Source: Streptomyces xanthophaeus
GTDB taxonomy: Bacteria > Actinomycetota > Actinomycetes > Streptomycetales > Streptomycetaceae
Direction of reading: 5' to 3'
DNA length: 64,000 bases
NCBI RefSeq assembly: GCF_000725805.1
Contig: NZ_JOFT01000026.1
Coordinates: 1 to 64,000, forward strand
In this document: positions 10,659 through 22,566 of the stretch, piece after piece
How the letters are laid out: each line of letters starts with the position of its first letter
Numbering within the stretch: the first letter of the stretch is position 1
Notes under the pieces: model-generated
Seen by the model: the letters and a program-made list of their open reading frames with translations, nothing else
Database searches by the model: none
What the model was told of the DNA's origin: nothing
Program-made: the position numbers and the translations under genes

Positions 10659-10714
10659 CCCGGCCCGCAAGGCAGGGGTCAGGGGCGGTCACCGCATCGC
10701 TGCGACGGCGATGC

Positions 10715-11266
10715 TCACACCGGGGGGCGGGTCGTGCCCGGGAGGCAGGTCACTGCCGGGTTGTACGTGGTGAAGGTGCCCAGCGGGTTCTTCTTCCAGA
10801 GCCACAGGTGGAGGGCGTAGTGCACCGGCTGGCCCGGGTAGTTGGCGCGGTGGGGGCCGGTGAAGGGGCGGCCGAACAGGGTGGGGCGGTCGTCGTCCGT
10901 CGCGAGGTTCTGGTCCCGGTCGTAGACCATCCACTGGACGCCGACCAGGCGCTTGCCACCGCGCCCGTCGTCCTCGTAGAACAGGGCCGTGGGCACCGAC
11001 GGGTCCACGGAGTTGTCGTAGGCGTGGTTGAAGTGCGGGTAGCCGAGCGCGCCCTTGCCCGCCGTCTTGTCCACGACGCAGTACTTGTCCGGCTTGTACC
11101 CGGCCTTCACCCCGTTGGCGTGCAGCTGGAACGGGGCGGTCGCCCGGTACGTGGCGGCCTGTTGGGCGGCGGCCGAGCCGGGACCGTCCGCACCGGCCGC
11201 CGCGGCGGCCGAGGCGAGGACGAGCGTGGCAGCGGCCGCGAGGACCAGGCCGGGGCTGCGGACCAT
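10715..11266 (-). CDS. Secreted hypothetical protein
   Basis: 183 residues with a clear signal peptide (MVRSPGLVLAAAATLVLASAAAAAGA). The mature part contains YKPDKYCVVD, GALGYPHFNHAYDNS and HYALHLWLWKKNP, plus two Cys that may pair. I do not recognise a family. AAGGAG precedes the ATG, and it starts 20 bp after the amidohydrolase stop, suggesting one transcript. Confidence 0.7.
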   Translation of the reverse strand: MVRSPGLVLAAAATLVLASAAAAAGADGPGSAAAQQAATYRATAPFQLHANGVKAGYKPDKYCVVDKTAGKGALGYPHFNHAYDNSVDPSVPTALFYEDDGRGGKRLVGVQWMVYDRDQNLATDDDRPTLFGRPFTGPHRANYPGQPVHYALHLWLWKKNPLGTFTTYNPAVTCLPGTTRPPV

Positions 11267-11286
11267 GGTGGGCTCCTTCACGTGGG

Positions 11287-12336
11287 TCAGACGGTGGCCA
11301 GTTGGGGGATGAGGCGCAGCGCGTTGTCGTGGTAGATCCCCTGGAGCTGTTCCGGGGTGAAGGCCGGATCCGCGTCGAGGGCGGAGAGCGCGAGGTCCGT
11401 GACGGTGTCGGCCGGGGCGGCCGGCCAGTCGGTGCCGAACAGCAGGCGGTCGGCGGGGACCTGGGTCAGCAGGGTGGCCGCCGGGGCCATGGGGCCCGCG
11501 GTGTCGTAGTAGAAGCGCTGCAGGTGGTCCCGGACGACGGCGGGGTCCAGGGGCGGGTCGCAGAACCGTCCGAGGGCCTGCATGCGAGTGGCGATGTACG
11601 GGAGGAACCCGCCGGCGTGCGGGAGGATCACCGAGAGGTCGGGGAAGCGGTCCAGCACCCTCCTGCTGATCATGTTCACCGCGGCGCGGGTGGTGTCCAG
11701 GAGGAAGTCGCAGATGAAGTTCGGGATGCCGGGGACCGTCGTCGCGCCGGGTGCGCAGCCCGGGAGGTTGTGCGGGTGGGTGTCGACCACGGCACGGTGC
11801 TCGTTCAGCTCGTGGAACAGGCGGTCGTAGGAGGGGTCCCCGAGGTAGACCCCGTCGTAGTTGGCCGTCACGTTCACCCCGACCGCGCCGAGCTGCCCGA
11901 GCCCGCGGCGCACGGCCCACGAGGAGGCGTCGGGGTCGTCCAGGAAGAGGGGGACGTAGAAGGCGAACCGCCCCGGGTGCGACTGCGCCACCTCGATCAT
12001 CGACTGGAGCGTGATGTTGATCGCCTCGCGCAACTGCGCCGAGGACGGGTAGCGGGCGGGCAGCATCGGCTTCAGGACGGCCGTGGCGATGCCGGCGCGG
12101 TCCATGAAGGCGATCGCGGCCTCGGTGTCGAGCTTCGCCCAGGGCGGCAGTTGCCCCGGCTTGACCAGCCCGTGGTGTTCGGCCCACTCGCGCCACTGCG
12201 GGGCGCAGTAGTGGTGGTGCATGTCGATCTTCGTCCGCTGGCCGTGCGACCCGGCCGGGACGGAGTGGGGCGGCGCCCCCTCCTGCGTGCCGAGGAGACC
12301 CAGGGCCGGTCCGGAGGTACTCGAGTATTCGGGCAT
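11287..12336 (-). CDS. Amidohydrolase family protein (ACMSD-like)
   Basis: A 349-residue TIM-barrel metal-dependent hydrolase of the Amidohydro_2 group. The N-terminal metal motif is KIDMHHHYCAPQW; VDTHPHNLPG, VILPHAGGFLPY and LLFGTDWP (late Asp) follow. Relatives include 2-amino-3-carboxymuconate semialdehyde decarboxylase and gamma-resorcylate decarboxylase, so decarboxylation or ring hydrolysis is possible. It lies between a P450 and a secreted protein on one strand, hinting at a catabolic or tailoring operon with unknown substrate. Confidence 0.85.
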   Translation of the reverse strand: MPEYSSTSGPALGLLGTQEGAPPHSVPAGSHGQRTKIDMHHHYCAPQWREWAEHHGLVKPGQLPPWAKLDTEAAIAFMDRAGIATAVLKPMLPARYPSSAQLREAINITLQSMIEVAQSHPGRFAFYVPLFLDDPDASSWAVRRGLGQLGAVGVNVTANYDGVYLGDPSYDRLFHELNEHRAVVDTHPHNLPGCAPGATTVPGIPNFICDFLLDTTRAAVNMISRRVLDRFPDLSVILPHAGGFLPYIATRMQALGRFCDPPLDPAVVRDHLQRFYYDTAGPMAPAATLLTQVPADRLLFGTDWPAAPADTVTDLALSALDADPAFTPEQLQGIYHDNALRLIPQLATV

Positions 12337-12376
12337 CGCCCATCCACCGCCTGTCGGATTCGGTTGGTCAGGTCAG

Positions 12377-13702
12377 TCAGGGGCGCGGGGTGACGGAGGC
12401 CAGCTCCGGGACGTCGGGCGCCTCCGGGACGTCCCCGGCCGGGCGCGACGGCTCCAGGACGAGCGGGAGCCGCTCCAGCCCCCGGAACGCCGCCACCGGA
12501 CCCCTGAGCCAGGCCGCCTCGCTCTCCCGCGGGTCGGCCAGCCGCATCTGAGGGAACTCCCGCAGCAGGCAGGAGAGCGCGACCTCCAGTTCGAGCCGGG
12601 CCAGCGGCGCGCCCAGGCAGTAGTGCGTCCCGTGGCCGAAGCCCAGGTGCGTGCCCTGGATGCCCTCGCGGGTCACGTCGAGGACGTCCGGGGAGTCGAA
12701 CTTGCCGGGGTCCCGGTTGGCCGCCGAGATGGCGATCTGGACGAGGGACCCCTCGGGGATGAGCGTGCCGCGGAGTTCGACGTCCTCGGTCGCGTACCGG
12801 AAGGTGGAGGTCTCGACGGAGCCCTCGAAGCGGACGATCTCCTCCACGGCTCCCGGGATCAGTGCCGGGTTCCTGCGGAGCCGCTCCAGCTGGTCGGGAC
12901 GCCGCAGCAGATGGAGGACGGAGTTGCCGATCTGGAAGGCCGTGGTCTTGTGCCCGGCGAAGAAGATGACCCACAGCGAGGAGATCAGGTCCGCGTCGTC
13001 CAGGGCCTCCTCCGCCCGGATCAGGTCGCTGAGGAAGCTGTCGGACGGATGCGCGCGGGTGTCGGCGATCAGTTGGCCCAGCCGGTTCTGGAGCCATTCC
13101 TCGGCGACGCGCAGTTCCGCGCTCTTCGAGGGGTCGAACCGGGACCGCGTCACCACGCCGAACTGCGCCAGGATCTCCGGCCGGTCGCCCGGGGGGATGC
13201 CCATCAGTTCGCACAGGACCGCGATCGGCAGCGGGAACGCGAAGGACGGCATCAGGTCGACCTCGTTGCTCCTGCGGCAGTCCGCGAGGAGCTTCTCGGC
13301 GATCTCGGTGATGCGGGGTCTCATCTCCTCGACGCGCCGCGGGGTGAAGGCCCCGCGCAGGGAGCGGCGCAGCCGGGTGTGCCGGGGCGGGTCGGAGAAC
13401 AGCACGTTGTCGTCGAGCGCGTCGAAGAAGCTGCCGTACACCGCGTGGTAGGTGTCGAGCGCCCCGCGCATGTTCTTGCTGAACCGCGGATCGGACAGGG
13501 CGTCACGGGCGTCGTCGTAGCGGGTGATGAGGTACGTGTCGACGCCGTGCGGGGGCGTCAGGGGGCATACGGGCGCCTGCTCGCGCAGCGTGGCGTAGGC
13601 GGGGTGGGGGCAGGCCCGGAACTCGGGCGCGCCCCGGGACACGGCCGACACGATGTCCTGCAGCGTTCCGGCGTCCTGCGGTGCCGCGTTCTCCTGCGCC
13701 AT
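12377..13702 (-). CDS. Cytochrome P450 with altered I-helix motif
   Basis: A 441-residue bacterial class P450. Heme loop [17 protein letters not shown] with Cys ligand; K-helix ExxR in [19 protein letters not shown] is atypical but recognisable. The I helix reads [14 protein letters not shown], so Lys replaces the acidic residue of the usual AGxE/DT pair. GAAGGGTG lies 8 nt upstream of ATG 13702; GTG 13744 is an alternative. It forms a minus-strand unit with the amidohydrolase (40 bp gap). Electron donors are not nearby. Confidence 0.88.
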   Translation of the reverse strand: MAQENAAPQDAGTLQDIVSAVSRGAPEFRACPHPAYATLREQAPVCPLTPPHGVDTYLITRYDDARDALSDPRFSKNMRGALDTYHAVYGSFFDALDDNVLFSDPPRHTRLRRSLRGAFTPRRVEEMRPRITEIAEKLLADCRRSNEVDLMPSFAFPLPIAVLCELMGIPPGDRPEILAQFGVVTRSRFDPSKSAELRVAEEWLQNRLGQLIADTRAHPSDSFLSDLIRAEEALDDADLISSLWVIFFAGHKTTAFQIGNSVLHLLRRPDQLERLRRNPALIPGAVEEIVRFEGSVETSTFRYATEDVELRGTLIPEGSLVQIAISAANRDPGKFDSPDVLDVTREGIQGTHLGFGHGTHYCLGAPLARLELEVALSCLLREFPQMRLADPRESEAAWLRGPVAAFRGLERLPLVLEPSRPAGDVPEAPDVPELASVTPRP

Positions 13703-13903
13703 GTTCTGCACACCCTTCGTGAGGCTCACGTTCCGCGCAGACACCGGTTCCCTGTGGAGGTGGACGGCGAAACGGCCGTTGGCTCGTTCGGGTGAGGAAG
13801 CGGGGGAACCGGCGGAAGGGGCGCAAGCGGCGCGACGAGGGGGGCCGAACGGGGGGAGCCCCGGTCCACGGGGACGGAGTGGACCTGGACTCCCCCGGGG
13901 CCG

Positions 13904-16225
13904 TCAGGCGGTACCGCCCACCTCCGCGCGGACCTCGCGGGCCGCCTCGACGAGGTGTTCCAGGGAGGCCCGGGTCTCGGTCCAGCCGCGGGTCTTCAGG
14001 CCGCAGTCCGGGTTGACCCAGAGCCGCTCGGCGGGGATCGCCTCGAGGCCCTTGCGCAGCAGTGCGGCGGCCTCGGCGGTGGAGGGGACGCGCGGGGAGT
14101 GGATGTCCCAGACGCCGGGGCCCGCCTCGCGCGGGTACCCGTGCTCGGCGAGCTCGGTCGCGACCTGCATGTGGGAGCGGGCCGCCTCCAGGCTGATGAC
14201 GTCGGCGTCGAGGTCGTCGATGGCCTGGACGATGTCGCCGAACTCCGCGTAGCACATGTGGGTGTGGATCTGGGTCTGCGGCCGCACGCCCGAGGTCGTC
14301 AGGCGGAAGGACTCCGTGGCCCACGCCAGGTAGTCGGCGTGTCCGTCGGCGCGCAGCGGCAGGGTCTCGCGCAGTGCGGGCTCGTCCACCTGGATGACGG
14401 AGGTCCCGGCCGCTTCGAGGTCGGTGACCTCGTCGCGCAGGGCGAGTCCGACCTGGCGGGCGGTGTCGCCGAGGGGCTGGTCGTCGCGGACGAAGGACCA
14501 GGCGAGCATGGTGACGGGGCCGGTGAGCATGCCCTTGACGGGCTTGCCGGTCTGCGCCTGGGCGTACGTGGTCCAGCGGACGGTCATCGGCTCGGGGCGG
14601 GAGATGTCCCCGGCAAGGACCGGCGGGCGGACGTAGCGGGTGCCGTAGGACTGGACCCAGCCGTGCTGGGTGGCGAGGTAGCCGGTGAGCTGTTCGGCGA
14701 AGTACTGCACCATGTCGTTGCGTTCGGGTTCGCCGTGCACGAGGACGTCGAGGCCGGCCTTCTCCTGGTAGGCGATGACCTCGCGGATCTCGGCCTCGAT
14801 GCGCTCCTCGTACCCGGCGGTGTCCGTGCGGCCGGCCCGCAGGTCGGCTCGGGCCACGCGCAGTTCGTCGGTCTGCGGGAAGGAGCCGATGGTGGTGGTG
14901 GGCAGCAGCGGCAGGCCCAGGTGGGTGCGCTGGGCGGCGGCCCGTTCGGCGTAGGGCAGGGAGCGGCGGCCGTCGGCCTCGGTGACGGCGGCGGTGCGGG
15001 CGCGGACGGCAGGGTCGTGGGTGATCGAGGAGGCCGCTCGGGAGGCCAGGTCGGCCTGGTTGGCGGCCAGTTCGGCGGCGATCGCGCCGGTGCCGCGCTC
15101 CAGGCCCTTGGCGAGGGTGGCGATCTCGGCGGTCTTCTGGCGGGCGAAGGCGAGCCAGCGCCGGATCTGCGGGTCGATGTCCCGTTCGGCGGCGGCGTCC
15201 AGCGGGACGTGCAGCAGGGAGCAGGAGGCGGCGACGTCGACGCGGTCGGCCAGGCCGAGGAGGGTGCCGAGGAGGGTCAGCGACTTCTGGTGGTCGTTGA
15301 TCCAGATGTTGCGGCCGTTGACCACACCGGCGACCAGGCGCTTGCCGGGCAGCCCGCCGACCGCGGCGAGGTCGCGCAGGTTGGCGGCGGCCGCGTCGGT
15401 GAAGTCGAGGGCGAGGCCTTCCACGGGCGCCTTCGCGAGGACGGGCAGGGCCTCGCCGAGCCGGTCGAAGTAGGAGGCGACGAGCAGCTTGGGGCGGTCG
15501 GTGAGGGCGCCGAGCTCCTGGTAGGTACGGGCGGCGGCGTTCAGTTCGGCGGGGGTGCGGTCCTGGACGAGGGCCGGCTCGTCGAGCTGGACCCATTCGG
15601 CTCCGGCGGCGCGCAGGTCGGCGAGGACCTCGGCGTAGACGGGCAGCAGCCGGTCGAGCAGGGTCAGCGGGACGAAGTCGTCGGCGACGCCGGGGGCGGG
15701 CTTGGCGAGGAGCAGGTAGGTGAGGGGTCCGACCAGTACGGGGCGGGCGGTGTGGCCGAGGGCGAGGGCTTCCTTCAGTTCGGCGACCTGCTTGGCGGAG
15801 TCGGCCGTGAAGACGGTGTCGGGGCCGAGTTCGGGGACGAGGTAGTGGTAGTTGGTGTCGAACCACTTGGTCATCTCCAGCGGCGCCACGTCCTGGGTGC
15901 CGCGGGCCATCGCGAAGTATCCGTCCAGGGCGTCGGCTTCGACGGCGGCCCGGTGGCGCTCGGGGATGGCGCCGACCATGACGCTGGTGTCCAGGACGTG
16001 GTCGTAGTACGAGAAGTCACCGGCCGGGACCTCGTGGAGGCCGGCGTCCGCCAGCTGCTGCCAGTTGCTGCGGCGCAGGTCGCGGGCGGTCTCCCGGAGG
16101 GCTTCGGCGGTGACGCGGCCCTTCCAGTAGCCCTCGACGGCCCTCTTCAGTTCGCGGTTCTGGCCCTGTCGGGGGTAGCCGTACACGGTGGCCTGGACGG
16201 CCGCGGATGCGGACTCGGTGGTCAC
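13904..16225 (-). CDS. metE: Cobalamin-independent methionine synthase MetE
   Basis: A 773-residue 5-methyltetrahydropteroyltriglutamate-homocysteine methyltransferase. Two barrel halves are present; the C-terminal catalytic half has HMCYAEF (His and Cys zinc ligands), [11 protein letters not shown] and NPDCGLKTR (last Cys ligand). AAGGAGAG lies before GTG 16225; the frame stays open 100 codons upstream but that part overlaps the riboswitch. MetE makes methionine without B12, so shutting it off when B12 is present spares resources, matching the upstream cobalamin riboswitch. Confidence 0.97.
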   Translation of the reverse strand: MTTESASAAVQATVYGYPRQGQNRELKRAVEGYWKGRVTAEALRETARDLRRSNWQQLADAGLHEVPAGDFSYYDHVLDTSVMVGAIPERHRAAVEADALDGYFAMARGTQDVAPLEMTKWFDTNYHYLVPELGPDTVFTADSAKQVAELKEALALGHTARPVLVGPLTYLLLAKPAPGVADDFVPLTLLDRLLPVYAEVLADLRAAGAEWVQLDEPALVQDRTPAELNAAARTYQELGALTDRPKLLVASYFDRLGEALPVLAKAPVEGLALDFTDAAAANLRDLAAVGGLPGKRLVAGVVNGRNIWINDHQKSLTLLGTLLGLADRVDVAASCSLLHVPLDAAAERDIDPQIRRWLAFARQKTAEIATLAKGLERGTGAIAAELAANQADLASRAASSITHDPAVRARTAAVTEADGRRSLPYAERAAAQRTHLGLPLLPTTTIGSFPQTDELRVARADLRAGRTDTAGYEERIEAEIREVIAYQEKAGLDVLVHGEPERNDMVQYFAEQLTGYLATQHGWVQSYGTRYVRPPVLAGDISRPEPMTVRWTTYAQAQTGKPVKGMLTGPVTMLAWSFVRDDQPLGDTARQVGLALRDEVTDLEAAGTSVIQVDEPALRETLPLRADGHADYLAWATESFRLTTSGVRPQTQIHTHMCYAEFGDIVQAIDDLDADVISLEAARSHMQVATELAEHGYPREAGPGVWDIHSPRVPSTAEAAALLRKGLEAIPAERLWVNPDCGLKTRGWTETRASLEHLVEAAREVRAEVGGTA

Positions 16226-16380
16226 GGAACTCTCCTTCGCGAGCGTGTCTCCATGGGCCCGGTGACGGGCCGAAGGCTGCGAAGGTGTGCCGGAACGGGC
16301 ATGGCCCGGTCGCGCAGTGGTTGCGCGGCGGGGGTCCGCCTGAGGTGCACGCCGACCCGCCCACGAGGTCACCGGGATCT

Positions 16381-16406
16381 CCGCACGCGGAATCGTCCGC
16401 GTGCGG
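16381..16406 (-). terminator. Hairpin expression platform of the metE riboswitch
   Basis: CCGCACGCGGA (16381-16391) and TCCGCGTGCGG (16396-16406) form a perfect 11-bp stem with a 4-nt loop. It lies immediately downstream (minus sense) of the aptamer and 156 nt before the metE start, so it more likely terminates transcription than hides the ribosome site. Confidence 0.55.
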
Positions 16407-16407
16407 G

Positions 16408-16605
16408 CAACGGGCAGGTCTTCGGACTCGTGGACACGCCTGCCGGTCTCCCGGCGGGCCCCTACTGGCCGTCGCTTCCCAGGACCTGTTCCGGTCCCAG
16501 TGCTCATGACGGCGGTCGTTCCCACTCACCGCTGCGGGGCAGTTCCGGACTTCCACCGGATTCCCTCTTGCGACGCATCCCGCCTGGCGGACGGGGGCGA
16601 ACCAG
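16408..16605 (-). promoter_or_regulatory. Cobalamin riboswitch upstream of metE
   Basis: Read on the minus strand, the region has the cobalamin aptamer blocks in order: GGAATCCGGTGGAAGTCCGG, then AACTGCCCCGCAGCGGTGAG, a variable arm, and GAGTCCGAAGACCTGCC at the 3' end. It precedes metE, a classic target that is switched off by B12. Exact 5' and 3' limits are approximate. Confidence 0.9.
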
Positions 16606-16767
16606 CTGCTCGGTCAGAGTAGGCCGGATGCCGCGCCGGTGAACACCGGTGTCCAGCTGTCGGATAGTCAAACGAGACGCGGCCTGGACGCGGCGACACC
16701 ACTCGCCCCGTCCACGCCGTGTCCCGCGCCTCCGGCGCACCCTCTGCCCGGAGACGTGCCGGGCTCC

Positions 16768-17684
16768 TCAGTCCCGGCCGTACGTGTGGAACCCTCGGCC
16801 GCTCTTGCGGCCCAGCAGCCCTGCCTGCACCATCCGCCGGAGCAGCGGGGGCGGGGCGTAGAGGGGCTCCTTGAACTCCTCGTAGAGGGACCGGGCGATC
16901 GCCTCGACCGTGTCCAGCCCGATCAGGTCGGCGAGCCTGAGCGGTCCCATGGGGTGGGCGCAGCCGAGTTCCATGCCGGAGTCCACGTCGGCCGCGCTCG
17001 CGAACCCGGATTCGGCCATCCGGACGGCCGCGAGGAGGTACGGGATCAGCAGGGCGTTGACGACGAAGCCCGCCCGGTCCTGGGAGCGGACCGTGGTCTT
17101 GCCCAGGGCGTCCCGGACGAAGGCCTCGACGGCGGTGCGGGTGTCCTCGGAGGTGTGGAGGGAGCTGACGACCTCGACCAGCGGCAGGACGGGGACCGGG
17201 TTGAAGAAGTGCAGGCCCACCACCCGGTCCGCTCGGCCGGTGGCCATGCCCAGGCGCATGACCGGGATGGCGGAGGTGTTGGTGGCGAGGACGGCGTCCG
17301 GGTCCTCGACGGTCTTGTCGAGGCGGGTGAAGACCTCCGTCTTCGCCTCGGGGTCCTCGGTGACGGCCTCGATGACGAGCTGCCGGTCGGCGAGGTCCTC
17401 CAGGTCCCCGGTGAACACGAGCCGGGCCAGGGCGTCCTCGGCGGAGTTCCGGTCGAGCTTGCCCCGCTGCACTGCGCGTTCCAGGGAGACCGCGACGCGT
17501 TCCCGGGCGGCGCGGGCGGCGGTGGCGCCCGCCTCGGCGACGACGGTGTCGAGTCCGGCGCGGGCGCAGACCTCGGCGATGCCGGCGCCCATCTGGCCGC
17601 CGCCGACGATCCCGACGCGCTGGATGCGGCCGGCGGGCCGGATGCCGTCGGCGGGCCGGCTGCGGTCCGGCTGCGCGGGGGCGT

Positions 17685-17688
<4 letters not shown>
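16768..17688 (-). CDS. 3-hydroxybutyryl-CoA dehydrogenase
   Basis: A 306-residue 3-hydroxyacyl-CoA dehydrogenase. NAD fold RVGIVGGGQMGAGIAEVCARAG at about 22-43; HFFNPVPVLPLVEVV carries the catalytic His; the C-terminal domain has DRAGFVVNALLIPYL and HPMGPLRLADLIGLD. It oxidises (S)-3-hydroxybutyryl-CoA to acetoacetyl-CoA. GTG 17688 overlaps the aceB stop (GTGA), so it is translationally coupled to aceB, linking C4 acyl-CoA breakdown with the glyoxylate bypass. Confidence 0.92.
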
Positions 17689-19283
<1,595 letters not shown>

Positions 19284-19307
19284 GCGGTTCTCCTCAGCGG
19301 GGGCGGT

Positions 19308-19337
19308 GGGTGCCCGGGGGGATGTCCCCGGGCACCC
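19308..19337 (-). terminator. Hairpin between aceA and aceB
   Basis: A perfect 12-bp stem GGGTGCCCGGGG / CCCCGGGCACCC with a 6-nt loop lies in the 122-bp gap. It could end most aceA transcripts or act as an RNA processing and stability element that separates aceA from aceB levels. Confidence 0.6.
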
Positions 19338-19405
19338 GTCGGGACGGCCGGCAGCGTCGGCTGCGGCGGACCGGGCTCGGGATCGGGCCCGCGCTCGGGG
19401 CGGTC

Positions 19406-20698
19406 CTAGTGGAACTGCTCTTCCTCGGTGGACCCGGCGAGCGCGGTGGTGGAGGAGGCGGGGTTGACGGTGGTGGAGACCAGGTCGAAGTAGCCGGTGC
19501 CGACCTCGCGCTGGTGCCTGACGGCCGTGAAGCCCTGCGCCTGGGCGGCGAACTCCCGCTCCTGGAGGTCGACGTACGCGGTCATGCCGTGCTCGGCGTA
19601 GCCGCGGGCCAGGTCGAACATGCCGTGGTTGAGGGAGTGGAAGCCGGCCAGGGTGATGAACTGGAAGCGGTAGCCCATCGCGCCGAGCTCGCGCTGGAAC
19701 TTGGCGATCTGGTCGTCGTCCAGGGCGGCCTTCCAGTTGAAGGAGGGCGAGCAGTTGTAGGCGAGCATCTGGTCGGGGTACCGGGCGTGGATCGCCTCGG
19801 CGAACTCGCGGGCCTGCGCCAGGTCCGGGGTGCCGGTCTCGACCCAGATCAGGTCGGCGTACGGGGCGTAGGCGAGGCCGCGGGCGATGACGGGGGCCAT
19901 GCCGTTCCGGACGCGGTAGAAGCCCTCCGCGGTGCGGTCGCCGGTCACGAACTGCGCGTCGCGCTCGTCGACGTCGCTGGTCAGCAGGTTCGCGGCGAGG
20001 GCGTCGGTGCGGGCGATGACCAGGGTCGGGGTGTCGGCGATGTCGGCGGCGAGGCGGGCCGCGTTGAGGGTGCGGATGTGCTGCGCGGTGGGGACGAGGA
20101 CCTTGCCGCCCAGGTGTCCGCACTTCTTCTCGGAGGCCAGCTGGTCCTCGTAGTGGATGCCTGCGGCGCCCGCCGCGATCATCGCCTTGGTCAGCTCGAA
20201 GGCGTTGAGCGGGCCGCCGAAGCCGGCCTCGGCGTCGGCGACGATCGGGGCGAGCCAGTCCGTGGTGTCCGAGCCGCCCTCGGCGGTCGCGATCTGGTCG
20301 GCGCGCAGCAGTGCGTTGTTGATCCGGCGGACCACCTGCGGCACCGAGTTGACCGGGTAGAGACTCTGGTCGGGGTAGGTGTGTCCGGCCTGGTTGGCGT
20401 CGGCCGCCACCTGCCAGCCGGACAGGTAGATCGCCTGGAGTCCGGCCCGGACCTGCTGGACCGCCTGCCCGCCGGTGAGTGCGCCCAGTGCGTGGACGTA
20501 GTCCCGCTCGTGGAGCTGGCGCCACAGGCGCTCGGCGCCGCGCCGGGCGAGGGTGTGCTCCTCGCGGACGCTGCCCGAGAGCCGGACCACGTCCTCGGCG
20601 CTGTAGGTGCGCTCGATGCCCGCCCACCGGGGGTCCTCGGCCCAGCGGCGCCTGAGCTGCTCGGCCGCCGCCGTCGTGGTCGTGTTCGCCTCTGCCAT
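19406..20698 (-). CDS. aceA: Isocitrate lyase
   Basis: A 430-residue isocitrate lyase with the signature [16 protein letters not shown] (catalytic Cys), [26 protein letters not shown] and [10 protein letters not shown]. It splits isocitrate into succinate and glyoxylate, the first glyoxylate-bypass step for growth on acetate or fatty acids. ATG 20698 (MAEANTTTT) fits homologue starts; ATG 20716 is six codons upstream. It is divergent from the RamB-like gene, with boxes in between. Confidence 0.95.
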   Translation of the reverse strand: MAEANTTTTAAAEQLRRRWAEDPRWAGIERTYSAEDVVRLSGSVREEHTLARRGAERLWRQLHERDYVHALGALTGGQAVQQVRAGLQAIYLSGWQVAADANQAGHTYPDQSLYPVNSVPQVVRRINNALLRADQIATAEGGSDTTDWLAPIVADAEAGFGGPLNAFELTKAMIAAGAAGIHYEDQLASEKKCGHLGGKVLVPTAQHIRTLNAARLAADIADTPTLVIARTDALAANLLTSDVDERDAQFVTGDRTAEGFYRVRNGMAPVIARGLAYAPYADLIWVETGTPDLAQAREFAEAIHARYPDQMLAYNCSPSFNWKAALDDDQIAKFQRELGAMGYRFQFITLAGFHSLNHGMFDLARGYAEHGMTAYVDLQEREFAAQAQGFTAVRHQREVGTGYFDLVSTTVNPASSTTALAGSTEEEQFH

Positions 20699-20759
20699 GA
20701 CCGTCACCGCTTCCATCCGTCGCTTGTCTTGCCAATGAGTCGGGCCTACGCCTCGTTGA

Positions 20760-20954
20760 TTGGCACTCTGTGCCTGATCTGAGGTGCGGCCGCCGGGCCC
20801 GCCCAGGGGCGGAAGCCGAGCAATGCTGCCGAGCCGCCGGGACAGGTCCGCCGGGATTACCGACATCAGGGCGTGATTCGGGACCGGAAGACCGCCTCGG
20901 CCACCGGGTCCGGCGGGCCGCAGGACCGACTCTGGCATTGGCACCCAGTGCCAA
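20760..20954. promoter_or_regulatory. Paired palindromes between aceA and the ramB-like gene
   Basis: TTGGCAC-CCA-GTGCCAA (20938-20954) is a perfect 7-bp inverted repeat. A near copy, TTGGCAC-TCT-GTGCC(T), lies at 20760-20775, 62 bp upstream of aceA. Two copies of one palindrome about 180 bp apart suggest a second DNA-binding factor or looping control of aceA. The factor is unknown. Confidence 0.5.
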
Positions 20955-20972
20955 CAAGCAGGTACATCTGCC

Positions 20973-21016
20973 AAGCTTTGCGAATCTTCGGAGCCCGTTT
21001 TGCCAAGGTTGCGAAG
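20973..21016. promoter_or_regulatory. RamB-box-like elements
   Basis: AAGCTTTGCGAA (20973-20984) resembles the RamB box of corynebacteria and mycobacteria (roughly AAAGTTTGCAAA). A second TTGC-containing element, AGGTTGCGAAG, lies at about 21006-21016, with TTTTGCCAA just before it. They sit 80-120 bp upstream of the regulator and so may serve autoregulation and aceA control. Confidence 0.5.
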
Positions 21017-21095
21017 CCCCACGGCCGCGCCGGTCCGCCTAGGCTGACGGGGCGCGTCCAGGGGTGCCGGGACGCCGGAGGGGAAGGGGTGTGCG

Positions 21096-22511
21096 GTGAG
21101 CAAGACGTACGCGGGGGCGCGGCTGCGGAGGCTGCGCGAGGAGCGGCGGATGACCCAGGCCGATCTGGCGCGGGTCCTCGCCATCTCACCGAGCTACCTC
21201 AACCAGATGGAGCACGATTCGCGCCCGCTCACCGTGCCGGTGCTGCTGCGGCTCACGGAGGCCTTCGGGGTCGATCCGGGCTTCTTCTCCGAGCGCGACA
21301 CCAGCCGCCTGGTCGCGGACCTGCGCGAGGCGCTCGCCAAGGAGGTCGCCGAGGCCCGCGTCTCCTCCTCCGACCTGGCCGAACTGGCCACGCGGATGCC
21401 CGCGGTCGCCTCGGTCCTGCTGGACCTGGGACGGCGCGGCCAGTTGCTGGCCGAGCGGCTCGCCGACGCCGCGGACGGCCGGGACTCGCCGGCCGATGCC
21501 CCGCGCTCGCCCCACGAGGAGATCCGCGAGTTCTTCTACCGGCGGCAGAACTACCTGCACGACACCGACCTCGCCGCCGAGGACCTGGCCCGCGAGATCG
21601 GCATCCGCCCCGGGGACGTGGTGCGCGCACTGACCCGCCGCCTGGCCGACCGGCACGGGATCAGGATCTCCGGGGACTGCGACCGGCTGCACCACTACGA
21701 CGTGGGGGCCCGGGTCCTGCACCTGTCGAACCGGCTCCGGCCGGGCCAGCAGGCCTTCCGGATGGCGACGCAGCTGGGCCTGGCCGAGTACGGCGGCGAG
21801 CTGGACCGGCTCGCCGCCGAGGACTTCCCGCCCGGCTCCCCCGTCCACGCCCTCGCGCGGATCGGCATCGCCAACTACTTCGCCGCGGCGCTGATCCTCC
21901 CGTACGCGGCGTTCCACACCGCGGCGGAGGAATTCCGCTACGACATCGAACGGCTCACCGACCACTTCGGGCTCGGCCACGAGACGGTCTGCCACCGCCT
22001 CAGCACCCTGCAGCGCCCCAGGCTGCGTGGTGTGCCCTTCTCCTTCGTCCGGGTGGACCGGGCCGGGAACATGTCCAAGAGGCAGTCGGCGACCGGGTTC
22101 CACTTCTCCCGCGCGGGCGGCACCTGTCCGCTGTGGAACGTCTACGAGGCCTTCGCCGCCCCCGGCCGCATCCACGTACAGGTGGCGGCCATGCCCGACG
22201 GGCAGCGCCACCTGTGGACCGCCCGCGCGGTCACCCGCCACCGCGGCGGGTGGGGGGAGCCCGGGAAGACCTTCGCCATCGGCCTGGGCTGCGAGATCCG
22301 GCACGCCTCCCGCCTCGTGTACGCCGACGGGCTCGACCTCGGCAACGCGGCGGCCGCCACCCCGATCGGCATGGGCTGCCGGCTCTGCGAGCGGCTGGAC
22401 TGCCCACAGCGGGCCGTGCCGCCGCTGGGCCGGGCGCTGGCCGTGGACGAGAACAGCAGCACCTTCGTCCCGTACCCGGTCGCGGACCCCGTCGGCCCCG
22501 CCCGCGGCTGA
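21096..22511 (+). CDS. RamB-like short-chain acyl-CoA regulator (XRE + DUF2083 + IrrE-type domain)
   Basis: A 471-residue regulator. Residues 5-65 form an XRE helix-turn-helix ([28 protein letters not shown]). The middle has an ImmA/IrrE-like segment, but the HExxH zinc motif is replaced ([10 protein letters not shown]), so no peptidase activity is expected. The C-terminal DUF2083 region has [16 protein letters not shown] with conserved Cys. RamB and ScfR control aceA/aceB and propionate genes in actinobacteria, sensing acyl-CoAs. Divergence from aceA fits that role. Confidence 0.9.
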   Translation: MSKTYAGARLRRLREERRMTQADLARVLAISPSYLNQMEHDSRPLTVPVLLRLTEAFGVDPGFFSERDTSRLVADLREALAKEVAEARVSSSDLAELATRMPAVASVLLDLGRRGQLLAERLADAADGRDSPADAPRSPHEEIREFFYRRQNYLHDTDLAAEDLAREIGIRPGDVVRALTRRLADRHGIRISGDCDRLHHYDVGARVLHLSNRLRPGQQAFRMATQLGLAEYGGELDRLAAEDFPPGSPVHALARIGIANYFAAALILPYAAFHTAAEEFRYDIERLTDHFGLGHETVCHRLSTLQRPRLRGVPFSFVRVDRAGNMSKRQSATGFHFSRAGGTCPLWNVYEAFAAPGRIHVQVAAMPDGQRHLWTARAVTRHRGGWGEPGKTFAIGLGCEIRHASRLVYADGLDLGNAAAATPIGMGCRLCERLDCPQRAVPPLGRALAVDENSSTFVPYPVADPVGPARG

Positions 22512-22566
22512 CCCGGGCCCGGGGCCCGAGGCCGCCGCGGGCCCGGACCCGCCTCGGGGCCCGGCC

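Noticed and set aside
10715..13702. Secondary-metabolite biosynthetic cluster around two P450s
   Set aside because: No core synthase (PKS, NRPS, terpene, RiPP) lies in the window; the barrel repeats at 30-35 kb look like cobalamin carriers, not terpene cyclases, because they are secreted and B12-controlled.
13955..16642. 895-codon plus-strand frame across metE and the riboswitch
   Set aside because: Antisense shadow of metE; low-complexity Gly/Val/Asp translation.
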